A stretch of DNA of 33,041 bases from an uncultured Christensenella sp. (GTDB lineage: Bacteria; Bacillota; Clostridia; Christensenellales; DTU072), in the NCBI GenBank assembly GCA_949285605.1, contig CASDZI010000015.1, forward strand, positions 1 to 33,041, given 5' to 3'. Positions within the stretch are counted from its first letter, which is position 1. Every line of letters starts with the position of its first letter. The position numbers and the translations under genes were made by a program. Below are positions 16,521-24,900 of the stretch, piece by piece. The notes below the pieces were generated by a model that ran no database searches, was not told the origin of the DNA, and worked only from the letters and a program-made list of their open reading frames with translations.

Positions 16521-16566
16521 CGGCAAAGGCGTCGCGGATTGCTCCGCTCCGTCTTTGCCGTTTTTT
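16521..16566 (+). terminator. Second, longer attenuator hairpin in the amt leader
   Basis: An outer 11-bp stem (16521-16531 with 16550-16560, one G-U), a 2x2 internal loop, an inner 4-bp GCGG/CCGC stem and a 6-nt loop ATTGCT, then TTTTTT. The 3' arm is also perfectly complementary over 11 nt to the first leader segment at 16438-16448, so the two ends can pair alternatively. A hexaloop with A at position 1 and G at position 4 is the signature recognised by ANTAR antiterminators; that link is inference. Confidence 0.75.
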
Positions 16567-16590
16567 ATTAAGCGAAAAAGGAGGTCCGCC

Positions 16591-16689
16591 ATGCGTAAAG
16601 AAAATCTTTCACCCTATCCCTTTACCGTCAATTACGCAAATTCGTCGGACGTATTCCGACAGCGAAATTGCCGCAGCGAAAACAATTGA
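16591..16689 (+). CDS. Small ORF (32 aa) in the amt leader
   Basis: A 32-codon reading frame starting ATG with AAGGAGG 6 nt upstream, one of the strongest ribosome binding sites in the window. It lies after the second attenuator and ends 35 nt before amt. The peptide begins MRKENLSPYPFTVNYANSS, with a C-terminus rich in Arg, Asn and Gln; there is no membrane segment and no domain I recognise. It may be a leader peptide coupling translation to amt expression or a small regulatory protein. The coding nature is supported mainly by the SD and position. Confidence 0.5.
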   Translation: MRKENLSPYPFTVNYANSSDVFRQRNCRSENN

Positions 16690-16724
16690 CACTTCACTTT
16701 TAACGATTTAATAAGGAGCTTATT

Positions 16725-18428
16725 ATGGAAATAACCAACATTATGGAACTTTTTTCGGACGTAAACACTATGTGGGTGCTGATTGCCACCGCACTTGTGT
16801 TCTTTATGCAGGCAGGCTTCGCTATGGTGGAAACGGGCTTTACCCGAGCCAAAAACGCCGGTAACATCATTATGAAAAACCTTATGGACTTCTCCATCGG
16901 GACTCCGCTGTACTGGTTGGTAGGTTTCGGTATAATGTTCGGCACGCAGAGCGCCGTGTTCGGCGGAATAGACTTCTTCACGCAAGGAGATTATTCGGCT
17001 ATCCTCCCCGAAGGCGTGGACTTCTACGCTTACTTTATCTTCCAGACCGTCTTCTGCGCCACTTCGGCTACCATAGTCTCCGGCGCCATGGCGGAAAGAA
17101 CGAAATTCAGCAGTTATTGCATTTACAGCGCAATCATCAGTTTGCTCATCTATCCCATTTCCGGTCACTGGATATGGGGCGGCGGCTGGCTCGCCGACCT
17201 CGGGTTCCACGACTTTGCAGGCTCCACCGCAGTCCACCTCGTAGGAGGCGTTGCGGCTTGCGTGGGCGCAATTTTCGTCGGACCCAGGATAGGTAAATAC
17301 GTCAACGGCAAATCCCGCGCGATCCCCGGTCACAGCATTCCCCTCGGAGCGCTCGGCGTATTCATACTTTGGTTCTGCTGGTTCGGCTTCAACGGCGGTT
17401 CCACCGTCTCCATGACCAACGGAAACGCCGCCGTCGCCGGAAAGGTATTCTTCAACACCAACCTCTCCGCCGCCGTCGCCACCGTCACCGTAATGATTCT
17501 TTCTTGGATAAAATATAAAAAGCCCGACGTCTCCATGACGTTGAACGGTTCTCTTGCAGGTCTCGTAGCCGTCACGGCTTCCTGCGACATCATCGATCCC
17601 TGGGCTGCCGCCGTCATAGGCTTTGTCGCAGGCATAGCAATGCTCTTCGGCATAGAATTCATAGATAAGGTACTCAAAATCGACGATCCGGTAGGCGCAA
17701 TCGGCGTTCACGGAATAAGCGGCGCTCTCGGGACCATACTGGGAGGTCTGCTCGTCAACAACGAATCCCTTGCCGCAATGGAAATCTCCAGAGGTAAATT
17801 TTTCGGCGTGCAGCTTCTCGGCGTAGTCGTTACCGTCGCCTGGGTAGCCGTCACCATGACCATACTTTTCTTCGTCCTGAAAAAGACCGTGGGACTAAGG
17901 GTCAGCGCCGCAGAAGAGCTCTCCGGACTGGATATTCCCGAACACGGACTTGCCGGCGGAGCGTATGCGGACTTTATGCCCGTCAAGTCTCTCCCTGCCG
18001 AAACGACCGCCGTTTCCGAAGACGAAGCCGTTCCCGTTACTCTCAAGACCGCTCCCGTCGCTACCGACGGCGTCAAAATGAGCAAGGTGGAGATACTTTT
18101 CAAACAGGAGCGTTTCGAATCGCTCAAGAACGCCATGAAGGAAATCGGTATTACGGGAATGACCGTCTCCAACGTCCTCGGTTGCGGAATGCAGAGAGGA
18201 AAACCCGAATATTACCGTGGCGTCAAGAGAGAGATCGATCTGCTTCCGAAAATGCAAATGGATATAGTGGTCAGCAAGATCCCCGTATCCGAGGTCATCG
18301 CCGCCGCCAAGAAAGCGCTCTATACCGGTCATATCGGAGACGGCAAAATCTTCGTTTACAACGTGGAGAACGTCGTCAAAATCCGTACCGGAGAAGAAGG
18401 TTACGACGCTTTGCAGGACGTGGAATAA
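16725..18428 (+). CDS. amt: Ammonium transporter with fused C-terminal PII domain
   Basis: An inner-membrane ammonium channel/transporter fused to its own regulator, 567 residues. Residues 1-410 are Amt/MEP/Rh with 11 membrane segments: an N-terminal FMQAGFAMVETGFTRAKN, the substrate-site Asp in DFAGSTAVHLVGG with the first pore His, the second pore His in IGVHGISGALG, and the Amt C-terminal EELSGLDIPEHG. After an Ala/Thr-rich linker of about 45 residues, residues 453-567 form a complete GlnB/GlnK domain: the T-loop EYYRGVKREIDLLPK with the modifiable Tyr, the B-loop TGHIGDGKIFV and the C-loop IRTGEEG. PII normally plugs the channel in trans; here it is tethered. AAGGAG precedes the ATG. Confidence 0.95.
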   Translation: MEITNIMELFSDVNTMWVLIATALVFFMQAGFAMVETGFTRAKNAGNIIMKNLMDFSIGTPLYWLVGFGIMFGTQSAVFGGIDFFTQGDYSAILPEGVDFYAYFIFQTVFCATSATIVSGAMAERTKFSSYCIYSAIISLLIYPISGHWIWGGGWLADLGFHDFAGSTAVHLVGGVAACVGAIFVGPRIGKYVNGKSRAIPGHSIPLGALGVFILWFCWFGFNGGSTVSMTNGNAAVAGKVFFNTNLSAAVATVTVMILSWIKYKKPDVSMTLNGSLAGLVAVTASCDIIDPWAAAVIGFVAGIAMLFGIEFIDKVLKIDDPVGAIGVHGISGALGTILGGLLVNNESLAAMEISRGKFFGVQLLGVVVTVAWVAVTMTILFFVLKKTVGLRVSAAEELSGLDIPEHGLAGGAYADFMPVKSLPAETTAVSEDEAVPVTLKTAPVATDGVKMSKVEILFKQERFESLKNAMKEIGITGMTVSNVLGCGMQRGKPEYYRGVKREIDLLPKMQMDIVVSKIPVSEVIAAAKKALYTGHIGDGKIFVYNVENVVKIRTGEEGYDALQDVE

Positions 18429-18451
18429 CAATTTCTCGATCTTATACAGCG

Positions 18452-18480
18452 AGAGGAGGACGTACGTTCTCCTCTTTTTT
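18452..18480 (+). terminator. Intrinsic terminator of amt
   Basis: A 9-bp stem (18452-18460 with 18467-18475, including one G-U pair, around CGTACG) followed by a T-tract, 23 nt after the amt stop. Confidence 0.88.
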
Positions 18481-18613
18481 TACCTTGCGGCAATTCTCTT
18501 CATTTGCTTTATTATCTTTTTCCGTTGGGATATAATAAAAATCGGAAGGGAAAATTTATCCTTCGGAAAAATTCGTTACAAATCGGCTGGCAAGCCGTAA
18601 AGGATAAGAATAT

Positions 18614-20263
18614 ATGACGGCAACGGAAATCATCTATACCCTGCTCGCCGCCCTGAGCGGACTGGGGGTATTCGTATTCGGAATGAAGCTCATGGGAGAC
18701 AGCTTGGAATCGGTCTCGGGCAACAGCATCAAACGTATGTTTTCCAAAATCGACAACAACCCCTTCCTCGGCATCGGGATAGGGCTCGGGACCACGGCGG
18801 TAATTCAAAGCTCGTCGGCGATGACCGTAATGCTCGTAGGCTTCGTCAACGCAAATTTAATGACCCTCTATCAAGCCACGGCGGTTATTTTCGGCACCAA
18901 TATCGGGACCACGGTGACCGCTCAGCTGGTAGCCTGGGGTTACGGCGGAATAGCCTCTTTCGACCTGACGGCAATTTTCGCTTCCTGCGCAGGTATCGGG
19001 GCGTTTATGATACTTTTCATCAAGAAAAACGACCTCGCCAAGAAAATCGGCACCATAATCTGCGGACTGGGTATGATTTTCGTAGGATTGTCGGTAATGG
19101 GCGACGGAATGAGCGCTTTCGGCGAAGATCCCTCGGTAGTGGAAGTTTTCGGGAAGGTCACGAACCCTCTCCTCCTGCTTCTGTTGGGCACGGCGATAAC
19201 CGCCGTCATTCAGAGTTCGTCGGCAATGAGCGGACTGGTCATAACCATGAGCGCGGCGGGGGTCCTTACCTTTCCGCAAGCTATGTACATCGTGGTCGGC
19301 AGCAATATCGGCACCTGCATAACCGCACTTTTAAGTGCGATAGGCACCGGCACCAATGCCCGCCGCACCGCAGTGGTTCACCTTCTTTTCAACGTATTCG
19401 GCGTAGTGATTTTTATGCTGACCGACCTGTTTGCCCACTACGACCGCCTGCTTATGAGGTGGTTCGACACGCCGCAGGTGCAGATAGCCATGCTCCACAC
19501 CCTTTTCAACGTAGCAACGGTAATTATCCTTTTGCCCTTTATGAAACTCCTGGTAAAACTGACGGTACTCCTCGTTCCCGAAAAGAAATCCGTCCGCAAG
19601 CCTTCGGTGCTGAAATACCTCAACGAACAGATCCTTTCCGCTCCCCCTCTTGCGGTAGCCAACCTGAAAAAAGAAATCCTCGCAATGCTCGAACTCGCCA
19701 AGGAAAATTTCGAAGCGGCTCTGGAGGAAGCTACGTCCCTGTATTTTGCCGAGAGTAAAAGGATAACCGAAAGAGAAAAAGAGATCAACGACCTCAACAG
19801 GGAAATAACCGCATTTTTGATAAAATTGTCCGACGTGGAGCTTTCCGCCTCCGATAAACGCTTCGTCGCCGAAGCTTTCCACACCGTAAGCGACATCGAA
19901 AGGATCGGAGACTACGCCGAAAACATTTCCGAATACGCCGAACGGCTGAAGGAGTACAAACTGACTTTCTCGGCGGAAAGTCTTGCGGAAATAGAAACGC
20001 TGAAAGCCACGCTGGAAAAGATGTTCGCCCTCACCGTTGAAATATACGAAGGGAACGACCCGTCGCTTATTCCCGAACTATACACGCACGAGCAAAACGC
20101 CGACGATCTGAAAGTGCTCATGGGCAACAACCACATTACCCGCCTGCACAAAGGCGTCTGCACGCCCGAAGCCGGCGCCCTCTACCTCAGCCTGTCCAGC
20201 GACTGCGAAAGAATAGCCGACCACCTCACCAACGTCGCCAACACCGTCAAGAATCCTTCTTAA
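18614..20263 (+). CDS. Na/Pi cotransporter family protein with PhoU-like tail
   Basis: A sodium-phosphate cotransporter of the NptA/YjbB branch, 549 residues. Two inverted repeat units each carry the QSSSA motif (TAVIQSSSAMTVM at about residues 62-74 and TAVIQSSSAMSGL near 200), each followed by GTNIGTT or GSNIGTC. Eight or so membrane segments end near residue 325. The remaining 220 residues are a soluble helical PhoU-like domain containing HTVSDIERIGDYAENISEYA and SDCERIADHLTNVANTV, the repeated E/DRIxD metal-binding motifs. It could import or export phosphate. The start has a modest AAGGAT. It is convergent with the next gene, with only 28 bp between the stops. Confidence 0.93.
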   Translation: MTATEIIYTLLAALSGLGVFVFGMKLMGDSLESVSGNSIKRMFSKIDNNPFLGIGIGLGTTAVIQSSSAMTVMLVGFVNANLMTLYQATAVIFGTNIGTTVTAQLVAWGYGGIASFDLTAIFASCAGIGAFMILFIKKNDLAKKIGTIICGLGMIFVGLSVMGDGMSAFGEDPSVVEVFGKVTNPLLLLLLGTAITAVIQSSSAMSGLVITMSAAGVLTFPQAMYIVVGSNIGTCITALLSAIGTGTNARRTAVVHLLFNVFGVVIFMLTDLFAHYDRLLMRWFDTPQVQIAMLHTLFNVATVIILLPFMKLLVKLTVLLVPEKKSVRKPSVLKYLNEQILSAPPLAVANLKKEILAMLELAKENFEAALEEATSLYFAESKRITEREKEINDLNREITAFLIKLSDVELSASDKRFVAEAFHTVSDIERIGDYAENISEYAERLKEYKLTFSAESLAEIETLKATLEKMFALTVEIYEGNDPSLIPELYTHEQNADDLKVLMGNNHITRLHKGVCTPEAGALYLSLSSDCERIADHLTNVANTVKNPS

Positions 20264-20291
20264 GCTTGCTTCCGCTTGAAAGAGTCCTTTA

Positions 20292-22937
20292 TTAGGCAGA
20301 TTTTTCTTTGCTGTCTATAATCGCCCAAACGACATTCATCAAGTCATAAAATACGGTTTGTTGATTGGCTTCGCCAAATTCTCTATAAGACTTGAGACAA
20401 TGATGCATCTTCTTCATCTCGTCTTTTGTTTCGCCGTAGATCCAACCGAAAGCCATATGAAGTCTCACCCATCTGTCGTGTTCTATCGCGGATAAAAGTC
20501 TGAAGTCGTATTGATCAGAAACCATCGTTTGTTTTGCAAGAAAGCCCAAAACCGAGGCAAAGGTGCACACTTGCAAATTTGAATATTGTTTCCATAAACT
20601 GTTTGTATTAAATACATCATAGCATCCCTTCACATCAATCTTTCGCTTCTCGGTGTTTTTTTCCGAAGATCCTTTTTTCTTCTCAAGCATACTATCCACA
20701 AATTGTTCGGCTATTTTTAATATCTCGCCGTTCCAGTCATCTGAATCATAAGAGGGAGATTGCTGTAATTGATCTATTGATTTTTGGAAATCATTTATTA
20801 TATTCTTATAAAGTTTCTTATAAAGTTTTTTTTCTTTTAAAACCCTAAGCGTTTCTTTTAAAGCCAAAAGCGATTTCTCCGTTAAAGCATAAAAACATCT
20901 TATCGCCTTTGTTACTTTGCCATCGTCTTTAGTTTTTCCTATAATATATTTTTCCGAAGCTCCTATTGCATTAAATCCTTTCTTTATTTTGTCACTGATT
21001 CTTTCATAAGTAAAGTGATATCTCGACGGGTCTTCGTCTGAAATATATTTATATTGATAGATATCGTTGAAATTACCTACCGTCAGAACTTTGAGGTAGG
21101 AGTTATCCGGTTTGATGACCCTGTGGTTATTGTTTTTGTCGGCGATATGTACCAAGAGGTATTGTGAGACAGTATTGCTTTCCTGTAAAACATCCTGAAT
21201 AACGGTATTCGCTATTTGGATATTCAAATCGTCGTCGCCTGTGGCTACCACTATGACTTTCGGATAATATACTCCGTTAAAATACTTTTTCCATTGAGTT
21301 TCGACTTTGGTTTTCTTGTAATCGCCTTTAACCGAATCACTGAGCAATTTTAATATCTCAGCGCCTGTCGACGCTGTCCCGGAGGTAAGCCCGGCGCAAT
21401 CCTTACCGGTTTCCTTATCTATAATATCAAAGAAATTAAATTCCCGACAATCCGTTTGACGAAAACGGTAAATGGGTTTAGGTAACGATTCGTTATATTT
21501 CCCTTCGAAAATTTTCTCAGGTTTGGCGAACAACGCTCCCACCGATTTTATATGACGGCAGACCGTATTGATATCCTCTTCACTTATTCCCGTATCCTTT
21601 AATTTTTTTAATTTATTTTTTTTAGCTTTACAAATATTATTTATTTTATTTTCTTCATTCTTTGTCACCAATAAGTAATTGGGATGGTTGGCTCGAAAAA
21701 TTCCGCCTATGCGTTCGGCTTCCTTATCGAAAACCTCCGCAAAAAACTTGCGCGGAATAAACTTTATGCTTGCCCCGTCCTTGCTGGTGACTTGGCATTC
21801 CACATTCGCAGTTTTTATATAAATTTCCCGAGCTATCGCTTCGCCTCGCGAACCGAAACCGATAGACCACATATATAACGGTTTATTGTCTTTTAACTCC
21901 TCCAAAAAATTGTTTTCTATTAAAGTTTCAAAAGACTGTAACCCTATCATATCGGCTTCACACCAGCATTTAATGTTGAAAAAGTCATTAAATTTGTCTT
22001 TTTCCATTCCAGAGTTTTTCACAAATTTTTCTTTTAATTCGTCTACCATTTTCTGATAAGCCGGATAATCTATTTTGTCTCTGATCAGAATATAGTATTC
22101 TATTCTTAAACTATCTTTATGCTCTATTCTGGTACAAACGTCGTCATAGACTGTGTCGATATTTTCCGATTCCAAAGGAATATGGTTTTCGGAGGCGAAA
22201 GCAAAGACTCTTATTCTTTTTTTGTAATTGCCTACGTTGCGGTACACTCCGCCTTTGTTCCCGAATCCGAAACAACCGCTCAAGCTCGCCGCTATGCTTT
22301 TAACCGAAACGATACCTCCGTCTTTGATCTTCTTCTTTTTGGCGTATGACCAGTAAAGCATTCCGTTGGACATAACTCTTCGGCACAGTTCATTCTTTCT
22401 GTCGAAGACTGCTATTCTCGGTCCGGCAAAAACTATAAGGCTTTTTTTGTCTCCTTTTCGGATACTTTCGGCAAGTTTTATCGTTTCCTCCGATAAGTCG
22501 GTAATAATATATATATTTTTATTCAGCACGAACTTCAATCTGATTTTGGAATAAAATTCGTAACTTGCTCTGGCGGACAATATAAACAAAGTCATGATAC
22601 CGGCGTAAAGCGGGGCTCCGTAAAACAAGATAAGACTTATTTCGGAAACCTCTTTACCGACGCCCGTTGCGGCGTCCGGCAGTCCTTCAAAGGTCAAACC
22701 GCCTATTCCGGTATAAAGAGCTTCGAAAAATTTAGATAGAGTAAGGGTCCCGCCGGCATTGACGCCCCAAACGACGGCTTTGACGGCAACGCTGAAAATC
22801 AATACCGCCGCAATAAAAACAAATTCCACTATGGCTTTAGTGTATGCGAACTTCCTTCTGAAGAAAAAATAGGCCATTATGCTTAACATCAATAAAGCAA
22901 ACCAACCTACCAATAACAAAATCTCTAAAAAGCCCAT
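20292..22937 (-). CDS. Channel-like membrane protein with RCK/TrkA-like and RyR domains
   Basis: A protein of 881 residues that I recognise by parts. N-terminal membrane unit: TM1 5-27, TM2 33-57, a re-entrant pore-loop-like segment 66-86 (FFEALYTGIGGLTFEG) and TM3 98-124, the layout of a two-to-three-TM ion channel, though the canonical TVGYG filter is absent. Cytoplasmic part: Rossmann/RCK-like strand NIYIITDLSEETIKLAESI (141-159), a second one WSIGFGSRGEAIARE (357-371), and a third VIVVATGDDDLNIQIANTV (561-579). The C-terminus (812-860) is a RyR domain: EHDRW, GWIYGE, KKMHHCLKSY. It sits downstream of the vWA/PP2C/kinase/TerD operon with its own consensus promoter and a GGGGGAG SD. It is likely a ligand-gated membrane effector; ion selectivity and ligand are unknown. 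Confidence 0.75.
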   Translation of the reverse strand: MGFLEILLLVGWFALLMLSIMAYFFFRRKFAYTKAIVEFVFIAAVLIFSVAVKAVVWGVNAGGTLTLSKFFEALYTGIGGLTFEGLPDAATGVGKEVSEISLILFYGAPLYAGIMTLFILSARASYEFYSKIRLKFVLNKNIYIITDLSEETIKLAESIRKGDKKSLIVFAGPRIAVFDRKNELCRRVMSNGMLYWSYAKKKKIKDGGIVSVKSIAASLSGCFGFGNKGGVYRNVGNYKKRIRVFAFASENHIPLESENIDTVYDDVCTRIEHKDSLRIEYYILIRDKIDYPAYQKMVDELKEKFVKNSGMEKDKFNDFFNIKCWCEADMIGLQSFETLIENNFLEELKDNKPLYMWSIGFGSRGEAIAREIYIKTANVECQVTSKDGASIKFIPRKFFAEVFDKEAERIGGIFRANHPNYLLVTKNEENKINNICKAKKNKLKKLKDTGISEEDINTVCRHIKSVGALFAKPEKIFEGKYNESLPKPIYRFRQTDCREFNFFDIIDKETGKDCAGLTSGTASTGAEILKLLSDSVKGDYKKTKVETQWKKYFNGVYYPKVIVVATGDDDLNIQIANTVIQDVLQESNTVSQYLLVHIADKNNNHRVIKPDNSYLKVLTVGNFNDIYQYKYISDEDPSRYHFTYERISDKIKKGFNAIGASEKYIIGKTKDDGKVTKAIRCFYALTEKSLLALKETLRVLKEKKLYKKLYKNIINDFQKSIDQLQQSPSYDSDDWNGEILKIAEQFVDSMLEKKKGSSEKNTEKRKIDVKGCYDVFNTNSLWKQYSNLQVCTFASVLGFLAKQTMVSDQYDFRLLSAIEHDRWVRLHMAFGWIYGETKDEMKKMHHCLKSYREFGEANQQTVFYDLMNVVWAIIDSKEKSA

Positions 22938-23058
22938 AGTCTCCCCCTTCTAATTCCGCTTGTCGGTTAAAAACCTTTATAGGGACTTAATCGGAAATTT
23001 CCTCGTGAATTCTTTAATGCGTCCTTCTATATCGATTATTTTCGACAAATACTTACAT

Positions 23059-23087
23059 ATTATAACATGGCTTTTTTACAAGGTCAA
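23059..23087 (-). promoter_or_regulatory. Sigma-A promoter of the RCK-RyR membrane gene
   Basis: Minus-strand TTGACC (23082-23087), exactly 17 bp, TATAAT (23059-23064), giving a leader of about 115 nt. Together with the terminator at 23173-23199 it makes this gene a separate transcription unit. The remaining bases of the 304-bp gap hold nothing else I can identify. Confidence 0.85.
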
Positions 23088-23172
23088 CGCCGGGTTGATT
23101 AGACTGGGAAAATTCTGCAAAGCAGTCGGCTCATAGATAATATATTGCAAAAACACATAGTGTTCGCCGGAT

Positions 23173-23199
23173 AAAAAAAGATCGGGGTATTCCCCGATC
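23173..23199 (-). terminator. Intrinsic terminator of the vWA-to-membrane-protein operon
   Basis: A perfect 8-bp GATCGGGG stem (23180-23187 with 23192-23199, 4-nt loop) followed on the minus strand by seven T, 42 nt after the stop of the zinc-finger membrane gene. Confidence 0.93.
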
Positions 23200-23241
23200 C
23201 CGAACGTGACCGCATAGACGGCGTTGCGGAAATTTATAAGG

Positions 23242-24879
23242 TTAATTTATAACGGTAAAATATAAAACTATCAGTATTATATTTATGACCAAAACAATTC
23301 CGAATTCCAATAAGCTCAGCTTATTTCCCAATTTGAACTTTTTCAAAAAAACCGTTTTGATAATAGTGACCAACGATATCGCCGCACAAGATATCACCGT
23401 TCCTATAGAATTAATGTATATCAGCCAATATATGTTTATTAACGTCACAATACAAAACAAAAGACCCTGCATGTTTTCGGAAAAATTTTCCGAAAAGTCT
23501 TTTAACAAATGCTCGGTGATAAAAAACTCCGAAATAACGCTTATTATAAAAAACGCTGTGATAATAATTGAAAACAACTCTATTCTTATCCTTCCCTGTT
23601 CCCTGAGATATAACAGTAAGACCGATATTGCCGAAAGCGCTACCATTAAATTTGATTTGAATTTTAACTTGTCTTCGCTGCGGATTGAAAAATCAATCGT
23701 AAGAAGCAATCCGATCAAGGTTATCCCGGCTATCAAGGCTAATGTCGTTATATCCGTACTAATCCATTCCGATCTGATACTGACAAGTATGGATACTAAA
23801 TAAAGATTCGACAAATACAGATTTAAATAACGTCTTGTGTCGTAACCCCGTCTTGCCATAAAAGCGGAATAGAACGCATCCGCTATTTGGAAAGCATACG
23901 CTATAATAAGAAAATAACAAAAAAACAGCGAAACCGAAGGACTGTTTTCCCACCACCACACTCCGTAGCTTCGGGCGTTAATGATGAACGCTACCGATAC
24001 CGCAGCTAAAAGAATGTTGTATATCCCTAAGATGATATTGCTTTTTCTTCCTGTAAAAAAGAAAAGCAACGCCTTGATCAAAGCCGCAACCGCCGCCACT
24101 ATAAAGAGTGCGGATGCAAAATACGCTAAGGTTCTATCGTAAAACAAAATCGATATTCCTGCCAAACAAGTTAGATACGATAAAATGCTCAGCACAAAAA
24201 AGATTTTTTTTCGATTGAAGTGCAGTTTTTCCACCCCTGCCGATATCAGCGTAACCGAGAAAGGTATAGCTCCGCCGAAAATACCGAAAACCAACTGTAT
24301 TTTACTTTCCTCGATATTTTCTTTCAGATATAATGCTAACGTCACGCCCAAAGCAACGGAAATAGTTATATTCGCTAAAAGCCCTAAAAATATAAAATGA
24401 TTTTTATACCGCAATATTCCTACTAAGAGATAAATGAACGTTATGGCGAGAAAAATATAATTTATTACCGCAGCGAGACGATACTCCGGACTGAATAAAG
24501 AACATATATAGGTAATAACCATATATAGCGTTGCTGCCGACACACCGATCACAACGGTGTTTTCGCAATCGAACTTGACGGTACAAATTACACATATAGT
24601 CATACTTAAGGCGAAAATAAATACTGTTGCGACGATACCCCACTCTGCCGCATCGAATTCCTTGACTATACCTGTTATCAAAGTGCACAGGACCGTTGCG
24701 GCGTACACCGATGCCGCCGCAACTAAAACCTTTGTACCGGAAATACTCTTCTTTATTGCGTCAAGAAAGGTTCGAAAACTTATATCCTTTTTCGAAAACG
24801 GTTTTTTCTTCCCGCACACATAACAAGCCCGATTTCCGTCATTATTGCATGTATCGCAATCAGGGCATATCCAAGCCAT
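23242..24879 (-). CDS. RanBP2-type zinc finger fused to polytopic membrane protein
   Basis: A protein of 545 residues with no close family I can name. Residues 3-22 (WICPDCDTCNNDGNRACYVC) fit the RanBP2 zinc-finger pattern W-x-C-x2-C-x3-N-x6-C-x2-C exactly. From about residue 45 the protein is almost entirely membrane: roughly fourteen to fifteen hydrophobic helices in close succession to the C-terminus, with short polar loops, the longest near residues 325-345 (MARRGYDTRRYLN). No transporter signature motif is visible. It is the last gene of the vWA operon, 21 nt after terD, with AAGGAG before the ATG. The finger may bind a partner such as the TerD protein, which also carries a zinc ribbon (inference). 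Confidence 0.7.
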   Translation of the reverse strand: MAWICPDCDTCNNDGNRACYVCGKKKPFSKKDISFRTFLDAIKKSISGTKVLVAAASVYAATVLCTLITGIVKEFDAAEWGIVATVFIFALSMTICVICTVKFDCENTVVIGVSAATLYMVITYICSLFSPEYRLAAVINYIFLAITFIYLLVGILRYKNHFIFLGLLANITISVALGVTLALYLKENIEESKIQLVFGIFGGAIPFSVTLISAGVEKLHFNRKKIFFVLSILSYLTCLAGISILFYDRTLAYFASALFIVAAVAALIKALLFFFTGRKSNIILGIYNILLAAVSVAFIINARSYGVWWWENSPSVSLFFCYFLIIAYAFQIADAFYSAFMARRGYDTRRYLNLYLSNLYLVSILVSIRSEWISTDITTLALIAGITLIGLLLTIDFSIRSEDKLKFKSNLMVALSAISVLLLYLREQGRIRIELFSIIITAFFIISVISEFFITEHLLKDFSENFSENMQGLLFCIVTLINIYWLIYINSIGTVISCAAISLVTIIKTVFLKKFKLGNKLSLLEFGIVLVINIILIVLYFTVIN

Positions 24880-24900
24880 GTTTTTCTCCTTATAATCAAG

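Noticed and set aside
16686-16714. TTGACA, 17 bp, TAATAA just before amt
   Set aside because: It resembles a promoter, but the predicted start would fall at about 16721, downstream of the amt SD, leaving an unusable leader; it also overlaps the end of the small ORF.
16632-17711. Long open frame (359 codons) on the minus strand opposite amt
   Set aside because: It is the complement of a well-supported Amt-PII gene; the composition is low-complexity and there is no ribosome binding site. It arises from the GC-rich third positions of amt.
18504-18536. Possible promoter of the Na/Pi cotransporter gene (TTGCTT and TATAAT)
   Set aside because: The -10 box is perfect but the spacer to TTGCTT is 21 bp and no -35 box is found at 16-18 bp; a promoter is likely here, but I cannot define it.
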